NCBI RefSeq assembly: GCF_001570545.1
Contig: NZ_BBXD01000008.1
Location: 124,001-188,000, forward strand
Length of the DNA stretch: 64,000 nucleotides
Direction: 5' to 3'
DNA from: Herbidospora mongoliensis
GTDB lineage: Bacteria > Actinomycetota > Actinomycetes > Streptosporangiales > Streptosporangiaceae
In this document: positions 36,321 through 44,484 of the stretch, in pieces
Position numbering within the stretch: the first letter of the stretch is position 1
Layout of the letters: each line of letters begins with the position of its first letter
Notes under the pieces: model-generated
What the model was told of the DNA's origin: nothing
Database searches by the model: none
What the model saw: the letters and a program-made list of their open reading frames with translations, nothing else
Position numbers and translations under genes: made by a program

Positions 36321-37855
36321 CCCAGGAGGCGTTCGGTTCGCTGGCCTTCGCAGTCTGGGCGGGTGGCGATGAAGTGGTCGCCGTTGCCGGGGATGTAGCA
36401 GCGGTAGACGGGCACCCGGCCGGGGGCCGGTTCGGTGTACACGCCGCCGACGGGGCCCAGCGGGCGGAGTCCTTCGCAGCCCGGGTCGTCGGTCAGGAGG
36501 TTGTGGCCGCCCACCTGGCATTCGTACAGGGGGATCGTGCCGGGGGAGGACTCGTCGCGGACCAGCCTGACGGTGAATTCGGGGGTGAATCCCGGCGGGA
36601 GCAGGCGGGACGACGCCCAGTGGCCGCGACTCGGGTGGTAGCCGCGGGTCAGAGCCGTGTACGGCAGTCGTTCGAACCCGCAGGACATGGCGCCGCGATT
36701 CGCGAGCGCCCAGGTCGCCCACGCCGGTTTGGCGGAACCGTCGGCGTTGCGGAGGCCCAGGGCCAGGCCGCCGGCGACCTCGTCGGGGTGGTCGCGCATG
36801 CGGTGGTAGACGTAGTTGACGATGCCGGGGGTGCCCAGCACGTTGCGGAACGAGTCGCACACGGCGGTGGCCTGGCGTTGTGGTGACGACGGCGCCAGGG
36901 AGTTCACCCCGCTTTCGGTGAGCTGCACCTCGGTGGCGTGCGCGGGGAAGTCGGCGCGCAACCAGCCGACCAGCGCGCCGAGATTGCCGTAACTGACGTA
37001 GGGGTAGTCGTCGGCGCTGAAGACGTTGCTGCGCAGGTCCGGCGCGTAGGGGTGGAAGGCCACCCGCCAGGCGCGGTCGCCCGCCCGGGCGGCCAGGCCG
37101 CGCAGGACGGTCTGGCCCGACAGGGTGGCGTCCGAGGCGGCGGGGCGTTCCAGTTCCACGCCAAACTGGTGGTCGAGGGAGATGAGCACCTTCGCGGTCG
37201 GCTGTTCGGCGATCACCTTGTCGTAGGCGGCGTTGTAGTTCGCGGCGATCTCGGTCAGCCAGCGGGTGACGTCGCAGCGGGTGCCCTGGCCGCAGCCGAT
37301 GTCGAACCAGGCGTTGCTGTTGACCTCGTTGCCGATCACGAAGTCGGCGATGCGGCCGTGGTCGTGGAGGCCGTCGTAGCGGTCGGCGAGCATCCCGGCG
37401 AAACGGGCGTAATCGGTGGGGGCGTTGGGCGTACAGAAGATCTCGAAACCGGGGGCGGCCGGGGAGCACGGCTTGCCGGCGCGGGCCCAGGCGGGCGTGC
37501 CGTACACGACGGCGGTGACGGCCAGGCCGCGGGCGGTCCAGTCGCGGACGTCGGCGTCGAGCGCGGCCGGGACACTGAAGCACTGGCCGTCGTATTCCTG
37601 GTCGCCGGGGGCGCAGGGCGCGGTCGCCCGGGTGGGTTGCCATTCGGCCCAGACGAAGTTGAGCGCCACTCCACCGGCGTCGTTTCCTGAAATTTCGTTC
37701 TTGTCGGGCCAGGAGTCGGGCTGGATGGACTTGATCCGGTACGGATCTCGGGTCGGGTAGGGCAGGGGGGCCGCAGCGGCGGCGGGCACTGCGGTGATCA
37801 AGGGCATGGCGAGAAGAAAGGCGGCCGATAACGACCGCCAGCGGTGGGAGATCAC
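36305..37855 (-). CDS. Secreted glycoside-hydrolase-like protein (DUF5722-type)
   Basis: 516 aa from GTG 37855, with AAAGGA 6 nt upstream. Signal peptide through [12 protein letters not shown]-barrel-like domain (about 35-330) has VIGNEVNSN as the likely acid/base strand end, [10 protein letters not shown], and LTESGVNS as the likely nucleophile strand. The order NE then ES is that of clan GH-A glycosidases. A C-terminal part (about 400-516) contains short W/Y-rich segments ([40 protein letters not shown]) like DUF5648-type beta-propeller repeats. Substrate unknown. Confidence 0.65.
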   Translation of the reverse strand: MISHRWRSLSAAFLLAMPLITAVPAAAAAPLPYPTRDPYRIKSIQPDSWPDKNEISGNDAGGVALNFVWAEWQPTRATAPCAPGDQEYDGQCFSVPAALDADVRDWTARGLAVTAVVYGTPAWARAGKPCSPAAPGFEIFCTPNAPTDYARFAGMLADRYDGLHDHGRIADFVIGNEVNSNAWFDIGCGQGTRCDVTRWLTEIAANYNAAYDKVIAEQPTAKVLISLDHQFGVELERPAASDATLSGQTVLRGLAARAGDRAWRVAFHPYAPDLRSNVFSADDYPYVSYGNLGALVGWLRADFPAHATEVQLTESGVNSLAPSSPQRQATAVCDSFRNVLGTPGIVNYVYHRMRDHPDEVAGGLALGLRNADGSAKPAWATWALANRGAMSCGFERLPYTALTRGYHPSRGHWASSRLLPPGFTPEFTVRLVRDESSPGTIPLYECQVGGHNLLTDDPGCEGLRPLGPVGGVYTEPAPGRVPVYRCYIPGNGDHFIATRPDCEGQRTERLLGYAVA

Positions 37856-37889
37856 ACGCTGTCCTTTCGTGGAAGCGCGACAGGTGCGG

Positions 37890-38276
37890 CTATCCCTCCA
37901 GCGGAGGCGATGCCGCCAGTACTTGCTGAAAGTCGTAAGTAAGCAGCAGGTCGTATCCGCCGAGCTTTTCCAGCCCGTGGTAACCACGCCAAGCCGCCGT
38001 CGCCTCGGCACCCGGAGTGACCGCGTTCTCGCTGAAGCGAAATGTCACGCAGATCGGATATCGCGACAGCGGCATATCCCGGTCCTCATACTGAGGCTCG
38101 ATCCCGAATCCATGGGTGAAAGCGACTTCGACCACTACCTGTCCGGCCACCGCCCGGAAGTCCGCGTACTCGCGGTGGATCCGCTCGAAATCCGCACCGA
38201 ACAGCGGGGTGAGATCTTCCAGCAGTCGCGCGGGATTCGTGCGCGGCCGGACGAACAGGTAGTGGTACGAACTCAT
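37890..38276 (-). CDS. Probable immunity protein for the adjacent toxin
   Basis: 128 aa, ATG 38276, one nucleotide after the toxin stop codon, so translation is coupled. The sequence ([54 protein letters not shown]) has no signal peptide, so it stays in the cytoplasm. I do not recognise a family. Size, position and cytoplasmic location are those of immunity proteins that neutralise polymorphic toxins before export. The assignment comes from context alone. Confidence 0.6.
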   Translation of the reverse strand: MSSYHYLFVRPRTNPARLLEDLTPLFGADFERIHREYADFRAVAGQVVVEVAFTHGFGIEPQYEDRDMPLSRYPICVTFRFSENAVTPGAEATAAWRGYHGLEKLGGYDLLLTYDFQQVLAASPPLEG

Positions 38277-38277
38277 G

Positions 38278-41200
38278 TCAGCTCCAGGTCCACACGATGT
38301 CGAAACCGTCGCCCACCATGCGGAGGTACTTCATCGTCTGATCGGTGGTGAATTGCAGGTACCGGCGGACCCCCTCGCGCGCGTTCGCCTCCGTCAGAGG
38401 GTAGCCACGCGAGTCGATCAAGGCGTTCACCGCTTGTCCCTTCGCGCTCCTGATCTGACCCTGCACCGTGTTCGGGTTGTCGGTGGTGACCAGTTTGAAC
38501 TCCAGCGGGAACGTCCCGTCGATCAGCGAGTCGGGTTGACGATTCTGGTTGGTGGAAGGGATCGCCTTGACGTACTTGCCTTCGGCCTGGAGGAACTCGG
38601 CCACGCGGCGCTCCTGCTCCGGGTCCCTGTTGGGCGGACTGTCGAACCGGGATTCGGTCTCGTCGATGTAGCCGACCGGCGGCATCGCGTCGAACACGCG
38701 GGCCGGGACGGTCAGGATCGGTTTGTCGCCGTGTCCGTTGAGCTGCAGGTCCCGCAGGGTCGGGAAGGTGATCCGGCCGGTGCCGATGACCAGACCGATC
38801 TGCGGCGCGTCCGGCTTGCGGATGAGCGTTCCGTCGGCGATCCGGGTCGGGAGCGCGTCGAACACCCGGGCGGGAACGATCTGCATGGGTTTGGCGCCGT
38901 AGCCGGTGTTCTCCAGCTCGGCCATGCTGGTGAACGGGATCTTCGCGCCGCCGACGACGCCCGCCTGGGTGGCGGAACCGGAGTTCTTGATCCGGGTCCC
39001 GTCGGCGATCTTGCTGGGTAGCGCGTCCCAGACCCGCGCGGGGATCACCAGCATCGGTTTGTCGCCGTATCCGGCGGCGGTCAGCTCCTCCACGCTGGTG
39101 AAGGGGATCTTCGCGCCGCCGACCACGCCCGCCTGGGACGCCGTGTCGGACTTCTTGAGCCGGGTGCCGTCCTCGATGCGGGTGGACAACGCGTTCCACA
39201 GCCGGGTGGGGATCACCAGCATCGGTTTGTCGCCGTATCCGGCGGCGATGAGCTCGTCCATGCTGATGAAGGGGATCTTCGCGCCGCCGACGACGGCTCC
39301 CTGGCTGGTGGTGGCCTCGTCCTTGATCCGCGTCCCGTCGAGCAGGATGTGGTCCACCGAATACTGGTTCACGGTCACGCCCGCGCCGGATCCGCCCGGG
39401 TCGGGCACGCCGCCGTTCACGGTGAACTGCCTGGCGGGGCTGTCCCAGGTGGTCAGGCGGGTGCCGTCGGCCGGGACGGAGCGCATGTGGTCGCGCTTGT
39501 CGATGCTGGCCGCGTTGACCAGCACCGGGCTGCCGCAGCCGGCCCCGCAGTTCGTGATCAGCAGTGGTGCGCCGCCGGCGAACTTGAACGTCCTGCTGCG
39601 TTCGTCCACGACGGTGGCGTTGTCGGCCGGGAACGGGCGCATGTGGTCGAGCGTGGCCACGCTGACCCCGTTGATCGCCACCGGGTTGCCGCACTCGACG
39701 TTGCAGTTCGACAGCAGGATGGGCGCGCCGCCGACGAACTTGAACACATTCCCCGACTCGTCCTTGGCGGTCGAACCGTCTACGGGCTGCGGGTTCATGT
39801 GGTCCAGCTGGGCCAGGCTCACCCCGTTGACCGGCACGGGGTTGCCGCATCCCACGCTGCAGTTCGACAGCAGGATGGGCGCGCCGCCGACGAACTTGAA
39901 GATGTTGCCCGACTCGTCCTTGGCCGTCGAACCGTCCGCGGGCTGCGGGTTCATGTGTTCGAGCGTCGCGACGCTCCACCCGTTGATCGGTACGGGGTTG
40001 CCGCACCCCACGCTGCAACTCGACAGGTGGATGGGTGCGCCGCCGACGAACTTGAAGATGTTGCCCGACTCGTCCTTGGCCGTCGAACCGTCGGCCGGGC
40101 GGGGGTTCATGTGCTCGTAGTAGACGATGCTCCACGCGGTGATCGGCACCGGGTTGCCGCAGCCGACGCTGCAGTTCGACAGGTGGATGGGTGCGCCGCC
40201 GACGAACTTGAAGATGTTCCCGGCCTCGTCGCTGGCGGTGGAGCCGTCGGCCGGGCGGGGGTCCATGTGGTCGAGGTTCGCGACGCTCCAGCCGTTGATC
40301 GGCACGGGGTTGCCGCAGCCCACGCTGCAGCTCGACAGGTGGATCGGCGCGCCGCCGACGAACTTGAACACGTGACCGGCCTCGTCGCGCGCGGTCGCCG
40401 CGTCCACCGGCCGCTGCCGCATGTGGTTGGCCGGGTGGACCAGCTGCAGCGTCCCGGCCGGTACGGAGATCGGGCTCCCGCACCCGACCGTGCAACTCGA
40501 CAGGTGCACCGGCGCGCCGCCGACGAACTTGAAGATGTTGCCGGCCTCGTCGCGGGCGGTCGCCGCGTCTCTCGGGTAGGCCCGCCCGGCGTCGACGATC
40601 GCCTGGGTGACCTTGACCGGCGTCCCCGGGCAGAAGCCCGAGGGGCAGCTCGTCATCCACAGCGGCGCCCCGCCGACCACCTTGTACACGCGGCCGGTGT
40701 CACAGGTCTGCAGGACGGTTCCGTCCGGTACGGCGCTGATCGAGGAGATTTGCGGGCAGGGAATCGGCACCGACGGATCAGGCTGCGGGACCGGCGGCGG
40801 CTGCACCGGGTCGGTCGGCGCCGGGGGGATCTCGTTCGGCGGGAACACCGGCGGCTCCCCCGACACGTAGCGGCAGGGCCGCAGTGACGGGTCGCTCCCG
40901 TTCCTGATCAGGTAGCCGGTGTCCCCATAGGTCGTCATGCCGCAGTAGGTGCCGGGTCCGGCCCACGGCACGTCGGCCACGTTGGAGCACGGTCCCGGAC
41001 ACCAGCCGGTGCCGACGCTCCCGCCGACCCGGCGGTTGAACGGCCGCGCGTTCGGGCCCTCGAGCGGCCCCCAGCCGGTGACGGTCAGGTCGCCGTCGCC
41101 GTTTCCGTACACCCCGCTTTCGTCGCAGCCCTGGAACGCCCCGGACACGCGGACCCGGCCCGACGTCACGGTCGAGGCGACGTAACTGGAGATCGAGCAG

Positions 41201-41343
41201 TTGGGGCCGTCCGGGTAGCCGCCGAACTTCCAGGAGAACAGCAGGTTGGCCGGGTCGGCCTGCGCGGGCGTGCTGACGAGAATCGACAGGAACAGCGCCA
41301 GCAGTGCGACGACGCTGAACGAACAGCGCCTTACTAGGTTCAT
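38278..41343 (-). CDS. Large secreted repeat protein with C-terminal nuclease-like (CdiA-CT type) toxin domain
   Basis: 1021 aa from ATG 41343, with AAGGAG 5 nt upstream. A signal peptide ends at STPAQA (29). There follow a Cys-rich N-terminal domain (30-165), a Pro-rich linker (about 168-195), and eight repeats of about 51 aa with core FKFVGGAPIHLSSCSVGCGNP (quoted here in part: FKFVGGAPIHLSSC) plus one decayed copy, about 205-640. Four related repeats of about 57 aa (DGTRIK..VVGGAKIPF..LPA/VWDALP) span 660-890. The last about 115 aa (EQERRVAEFLQAEGKYVKAI, PDSLIDGTFPLEFKL, GQAVNALIDSRGYPLT) fit a PD-(D/E)xK nuclease of the CDI tRNase type, with D and ExK near 940-950. No transmembrane anchor or known translocator module was found. 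Confidence 0.75.
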   Translation of the reverse strand: MNLVRRCSFSVVALLALFLSILVSTPAQADPANLLFSWKFGGYPDGPNCSISSYVASTVTSGRVRVSGAFQGCDESGVYGNGDGDLTVTGWGPLEGPNARPFNRRVGGSVGTGWCPGPCSNVADVPWAGPGTYCGMTTYGDTGYLIRNGSDPSLRPCRYVSGEPPVFPPNEIPPAPTDPVQPPPVPQPDPSVPIPCPQISSISAVPDGTVLQTCDTGRVYKVVGGAPLWMTSCPSGFCPGTPVKVTQAIVDAGRAYPRDAATARDEAGNIFKFVGGAPVHLSSCTVGCGSPISVPAGTLQLVHPANHMRQRPVDAATARDEAGHVFKFVGGAPIHLSSCSVGCGNPVPINGWSVANLDHMDPRPADGSTASDEAGNIFKFVGGAPIHLSNCSVGCGNPVPITAWSIVYYEHMNPRPADGSTAKDESGNIFKFVGGAPIHLSSCSVGCGNPVPINGWSVATLEHMNPQPADGSTAKDESGNIFKFVGGAPILLSNCSVGCGNPVPVNGVSLAQLDHMNPQPVDGSTAKDESGNVFKFVGGAPILLSNCNVECGNPVAINGVSVATLDHMRPFPADNATVVDERSRTFKFAGGAPLLITNCGAGCGSPVLVNAASIDKRDHMRSVPADGTRLTTWDSPARQFTVNGGVPDPGGSGAGVTVNQYSVDHILLDGTRIKDEATTSQGAVVGGAKIPFISMDELIAAGYGDKPMLVIPTRLWNALSTRIEDGTRLKKSDTASQAGVVGGAKIPFTSVEELTAAGYGDKPMLVIPARVWDALPSKIADGTRIKNSGSATQAGVVGGAKIPFTSMAELENTGYGAKPMQIVPARVFDALPTRIADGTLIRKPDAPQIGLVIGTGRITFPTLRDLQLNGHGDKPILTVPARVFDAMPPVGYIDETESRFDSPPNRDPEQERRVAEFLQAEGKYVKAIPSTNQNRQPDSLIDGTFPLEFKLVTTDNPNTVQGQIRSAKGQAVNALIDSRGYPLTEANAREGVRRYLQFTTDQTMKYLRMVGDGFDIVWTWS
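39580..40730. repeat. Tandem coding repeats, eight copies of about 153 bp
   Basis: Each unit encodes a VGGAP(I/V)(H/L)LS(N/S)C.VGCG.P segment. Units at 39690-40360 are nearly identical at the DNA level, so copy number may change by recombination. A second set of four units of about 171 bp lies at 38690-39340. Confidence 0.85.
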
Positions 41344-41568
41344 CGTGCTCCTTTTGCCGGTACGGCTGACCACGGATGATTTGGGCGCGTCCGGGCATGC
41401 GAAAGACCGGCGGTGCCGTTTTCGCGAAAAGAAATGCCACCGGTCGAGGCCGTCCCCCTCGACCGATGGGCGAACGCCCCGAAGTCGATATTCAGAGTGC
41501 CCGCGACGGCCCCCGCGCCGATAGGTCCGGGCGATTGCTTTTGCCGCAAGATCGATAACCTGAAATGC

Positions 41569-42513
41569 ATGAATCTCGGTGATCCCGCTTGTTATGCCGC
41601 TCTCGCCGCCGACCGCGAACCCAGCCCCCACCAGTTGCGGCTCTTCCTCGTGCTCGCCGAGGAACTGCATTTCGGTCGTGCGGCCGCTCGCCTGTTCATG
41701 ACCCAGCCCGCCCTCAGCAGACAGATCCGCACGCTGGAAGAGCGATTACGCGTCGATCTGCTGATCCGGACGTCGCGCCGGGCGGAGCTCACCGACGCGG
41801 GCCGGGCGCTGGTCCCGGAGGCCCTGGCCGTGGTGCAGGCGATCGGCCAGTTCCAGCGGGTCGCCGCCGGGCTGGCCCGGGAGATCAAGGGGCATCTCCG
41901 GCTGGGAGTGGTGGGCGGTGAGGCGGCCATGCCGTACACGATCGCGATCCTGGCCGAACTGGCCGCGCGGCATCCCGCGATCTCGGTCGAGATGCGCAAC
42001 GTCGACTACATCGACCAGTTCGACGCGCTCACCCACGGCGAGGTCGACGCGTCGTTCCTGCGCTCGCCGCTGCCGCTCACGCTGCGCACGCTGAATCTGG
42101 CCATCGAGCCGAGGGTCGTCTGCCTGCCCGCCGCCGATCCACTGGCCGCCCATACGTCGATCACGCTGGCGCAGCTCAGCGGGCATGTCTTCGTGGACGT
42201 CGTACCGGACGTGCCTCGCTCCTGGTGGGACCAGTGGGCGATCAACCCGCGCCCTGACGGGACGTCCGTGCGCTTCGGCCCGATCGCCAACGACATCGAG
42301 ACGATGCTGCTGGCGGTCGCCCGGGGTCAGGCGATCACGTTCCTGCCGGCCGCCGCGCGCCGCCTCTACCCACGCCCCGGCATCGCTTATGTCGACGTCG
42401 TCGACCTGCCGGACAGCACCGCCGCGCTGGCCTGGCATCCCGGCAACACCAGCCACACCGTCCTGGCCCTCCTGGACTGTGCCCGTACGGTCCTGGCCCG
42501 CGAGAGTTCGTAG
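41569..42513 (+). CDS. LysR-family transcriptional regulator
   Basis: 314 aa from ATG 41569; the frame is open further upstream but that part is low-complexity leader. N-terminal winged HTH (QLRLFLVLAEELHFGRAAAR, LFMTQPALSRQIRTLEERLR) and the effector domain (GHLRLGVVGGEAAM, then VDASFLRSPLP, NDIETMLLAVARGQAITFLP). It is 6 bp from the convergent monooxygenase gene. The LysR family often controls aromatic degradation, but no adjacent target promoter is evident: it points away from the toxin gene 225 bp upstream. Confidence 0.92.
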   Translation: MNLGDPACYAALAADREPSPHQLRLFLVLAEELHFGRAAARLFMTQPALSRQIRTLEERLRVDLLIRTSRRAELTDAGRALVPEALAVVQAIGQFQRVAAGLAREIKGHLRLGVVGGEAAMPYTIAILAELAARHPAISVEMRNVDYIDQFDALTHGEVDASFLRSPLPLTLRTLNLAIEPRVVCLPAADPLAAHTSITLAQLSGHVFVDVVPDVPRSWWDQWAINPRPDGTSVRFGPIANDIETMLLAVARGQAITFLPAAARRLYPRPGIAYVDVVDLPDSTAALAWHPGNTSHTVLALLDCARTVLARESS

Positions 42514-42519
42514 AACGCG

Positions 42520-43665
42520 TCACCGATAGACGAGACCGGACAGACGCCAGGCCAGCCGGCGGCGGAAGGCCGGGATGGTGGCGAGCAGCCGCAGGACGAC
42601 GTTCCGGACCGGCCGGACCCGCCGGTCGACGGTGGCGAGCCGGGTGAGCCGGTCGGCGAGGGACACGACCTGCTGAGCCACCGGCCTGCGGGTGGCGCCG
42701 TAGGCGTCGAGCAGGTCGGGGGAGCCGCCGCCGAGAACCGCGTCGAGCGCCTGGGCGAGGGCGACCCCGTCGGTGATCCCGGCGTTCATGCCCTGCCCGC
42801 CCGCCGGACTGTGCACGTGAGCGGCGTCTCCGGCCAGCAGGATCCGCCGCTCACGGTAGGTGTCGGCGATCCGGTGGTGAACCTGGAACCGCGAGCCCCA
42901 CACCACCTCCTTGACGACCGCCCGGCTCGCCTCGGGCCCGCGCGTGTCGAGCAGGCCTTGGACGAACGCGACGTCGGGCTCCTTCGGCGCCTCGGCCACG
43001 GTCGCCACGATCCTGTAGGTGCCACCGGGAAGGGGCGCGACCACGAGCACCCCGGCGGGGGAGAAGTAGAGGATCACCTCGTCGTCCGGCACTCCTCCGG
43101 AAAGCCGCACGTCGGCCAGGCTGAACGACTCCGGGTAGGCACTCCCGGTGAAGGCGATGCCGGCCTGTGCGCGCACCGTGCTGTGCATGCCGTCGGCGCC
43201 GACCACGTAGGCCGCGCGGACGCTCTCGCCGCTCGCGAACGTCACGGTCGCCCCGGCCGCGTCCTGCTCGACCCCGGTCACGGTGTACGGCCGGAGCACC
43301 CGCCCGCCCAGCTCGGTCAGCCGCGCCAGCAGCACCGCCTCGGTGACCTCCTGGGAGATCATCAGCGTGTACGGATAGGCCGTCGGCAGCCCCCCGAACG
43401 GCACCGGCACGAGCACCCGGTCGCGGTCACGAACGGTGAAGCGGTTCGCGTGCAGGCCCTGGGCGACGAGCGTGTCGACCACGCCGAGCGGCTCCAGCAC
43501 CTCCAGGGTGCGAGCGTGCACGACGGCGGCCCGGGTGGTGTTGGCCCCCTCCGCCTGACCGTCGACGACGGTGACGTGGCGGCCCAGCCGCGCGAGCCCG
43601 ACCGCCACGGTGAGTCCCGTGGGCCCGGCCCCGACGACCAGGACGTCGGTGGTGGTGGGAAGCAT
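42520..43665 (-). CDS. FAD-dependent monooxygenase (PHBH/aromatic hydroxylase type)
   Basis: 381 aa from ATG 43665, with GGAGG 5 nt upstream. The Rossmann FAD-binding motif is VLVVGAGPTGLTVAVGLARL; VVGADGMHSTVRAQAG is the DG motif and LAGDAAHVHSPAGGQGMNAG the GD motif. It probably hydroxylates an aromatic or polyketide substrate with NAD(P)H and O2. The gene faces away from a TetR gene across 87 bp that hold repeated operator-like sites, so it is the likely target. Loss of repression would occur on ligand binding. Confidence 0.93.
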   Translation of the reverse strand: MLPTTTDVLVVGAGPTGLTVAVGLARLGRHVTVVDGQAEGANTTRAAVVHARTLEVLEPLGVVDTLVAQGLHANRFTVRDRDRVLVPVPFGGLPTAYPYTLMISQEVTEAVLLARLTELGGRVLRPYTVTGVEQDAAGATVTFASGESVRAAYVVGADGMHSTVRAQAGIAFTGSAYPESFSLADVRLSGGVPDDEVILYFSPAGVLVVAPLPGGTYRIVATVAEAPKEPDVAFVQGLLDTRGPEASRAVVKEVVWGSRFQVHHRIADTYRERRILLAGDAAHVHSPAGGQGMNAGITDGVALAQALDAVLGGGSPDLLDAYGATRRPVAQQVVSLADRLTRLATVDRRVRPVRNVVLRLLATIPAFRRRLAWRLSGLVYR

Positions 43666-43677
43666 GATGACCTCCAA

Positions 43678-43754
43678 TGTCAACGCTTGTTGGCATCAGT
43701 GTGCGCCGACCGTTCGGTCAATGTCAACACATGTTGGCCTACACTTGTTGGCAT
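43678..43754. promoter_or_regulatory. TetR operator repeats
   Basis: TGTCAACGCTTGTTGGCA (43678-43695) and TGTCAACACATGTTGGCC (43722-43739) are imperfect palindromes 44 bp apart; a half site CTTGTTGGCA (43744-43753) overlaps the tetR start. They cover the promoters of both divergent genes. Confidence 0.75.
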
Positions 43755-44313
43755 GAGGAGATCGTCCGAGGACACCAAGGCGTCGATCCTGGTCGCGGCC
43801 CGGGAGCGTTTCGCCGCCGACGGCTACGACCGCACGACCATCAGGGCCATCGCCGCCGACGCCGCCATCGATCCCTCGATGGTGATGCGCTACTTCGGGA
43901 ACAAGGAGAAGCTGTTCGCCGCCGCGGCCGACTTCGACCTCCAGCTTCCCGACCTGGCCGACGTCCCCCGAGACCGGATCGGCGCGACACTGGCCGCCCA
44001 TTTCGTCGAGCGCTGGGAGGCCGACGAGGCGCTGATGGTGCTCCTGCGTACCGCCGTCACCAACGAGGAGGTCGCCGGACGGATGCGCGAGATCTTCGCG
44101 GGCCAGCTCGGCCCCCTGGCGGTCAGTCTGTCGGGCGACCCGGGGAGCGCCGCGCGCCGGGCCGGTCTCGTCGCCACCCAGATGCTGGGCCTGGCCCTGT
44201 GCCGCTACGTCCTGCGCCTGCCGCCCGTCGTCGAGATGACGCACCAGGAGGTCGTCGCCTGGCTGGGGCCGACCCTGCAGCGCTACCTTCTCGGGGACGC
44301 GTACGGCGGGTGA
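43753..44313 (+). CDS. TetR-family regulator
   Basis: 186 aa from ATG 43753. HTH: ASILVAARERFAADGYDRTT, IRAIAADAAIDPSMVMRYFG, NKEKLFAAAAD. The C-terminal domain (RDRIGATLAAHFVERW...) is of the TetR_C_17-like kind. TACACT ends 7 nt before the ATG, so the transcript is probably leaderless and autoregulated by the operator repeats. It likely represses itself and the monooxygenase gene. Confidence 0.93.
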   Translation: MRRSSEDTKASILVAARERFAADGYDRTTIRAIAADAAIDPSMVMRYFGNKEKLFAAAADFDLQLPDLADVPRDRIGATLAAHFVERWEADEALMVLLRTAVTNEEVAGRMREIFAGQLGPLAVSLSGDPGSAARRAGLVATQMLGLALCRYVLRLPPVVEMTHQEVVAWLGPTLQRYLLGDAYGG

Positions 44314-44484
44314 TCAGACGAAACTTTTAGGTGAAAACTTTCGCCGATGAAAATCAGAAGTTCGTAAGATCGTTGACAAATGTGTGCGACGAAGCTCACA
44401 CTTCCGACATTCATCGCGTTAGGCATTGGGTCGGCACCGAACGCGCGCGGTGGAGTTCCTGTAAGACCCGACAAGAGGAGCGAC

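Noticed and set aside
38273-40660. 795-codon frame on the minus strand over the toxin gene
   Set aside because: Out-of-frame reading of the tandem repeats; the signal peptide, repeats and toxin motifs are all in the other frame.
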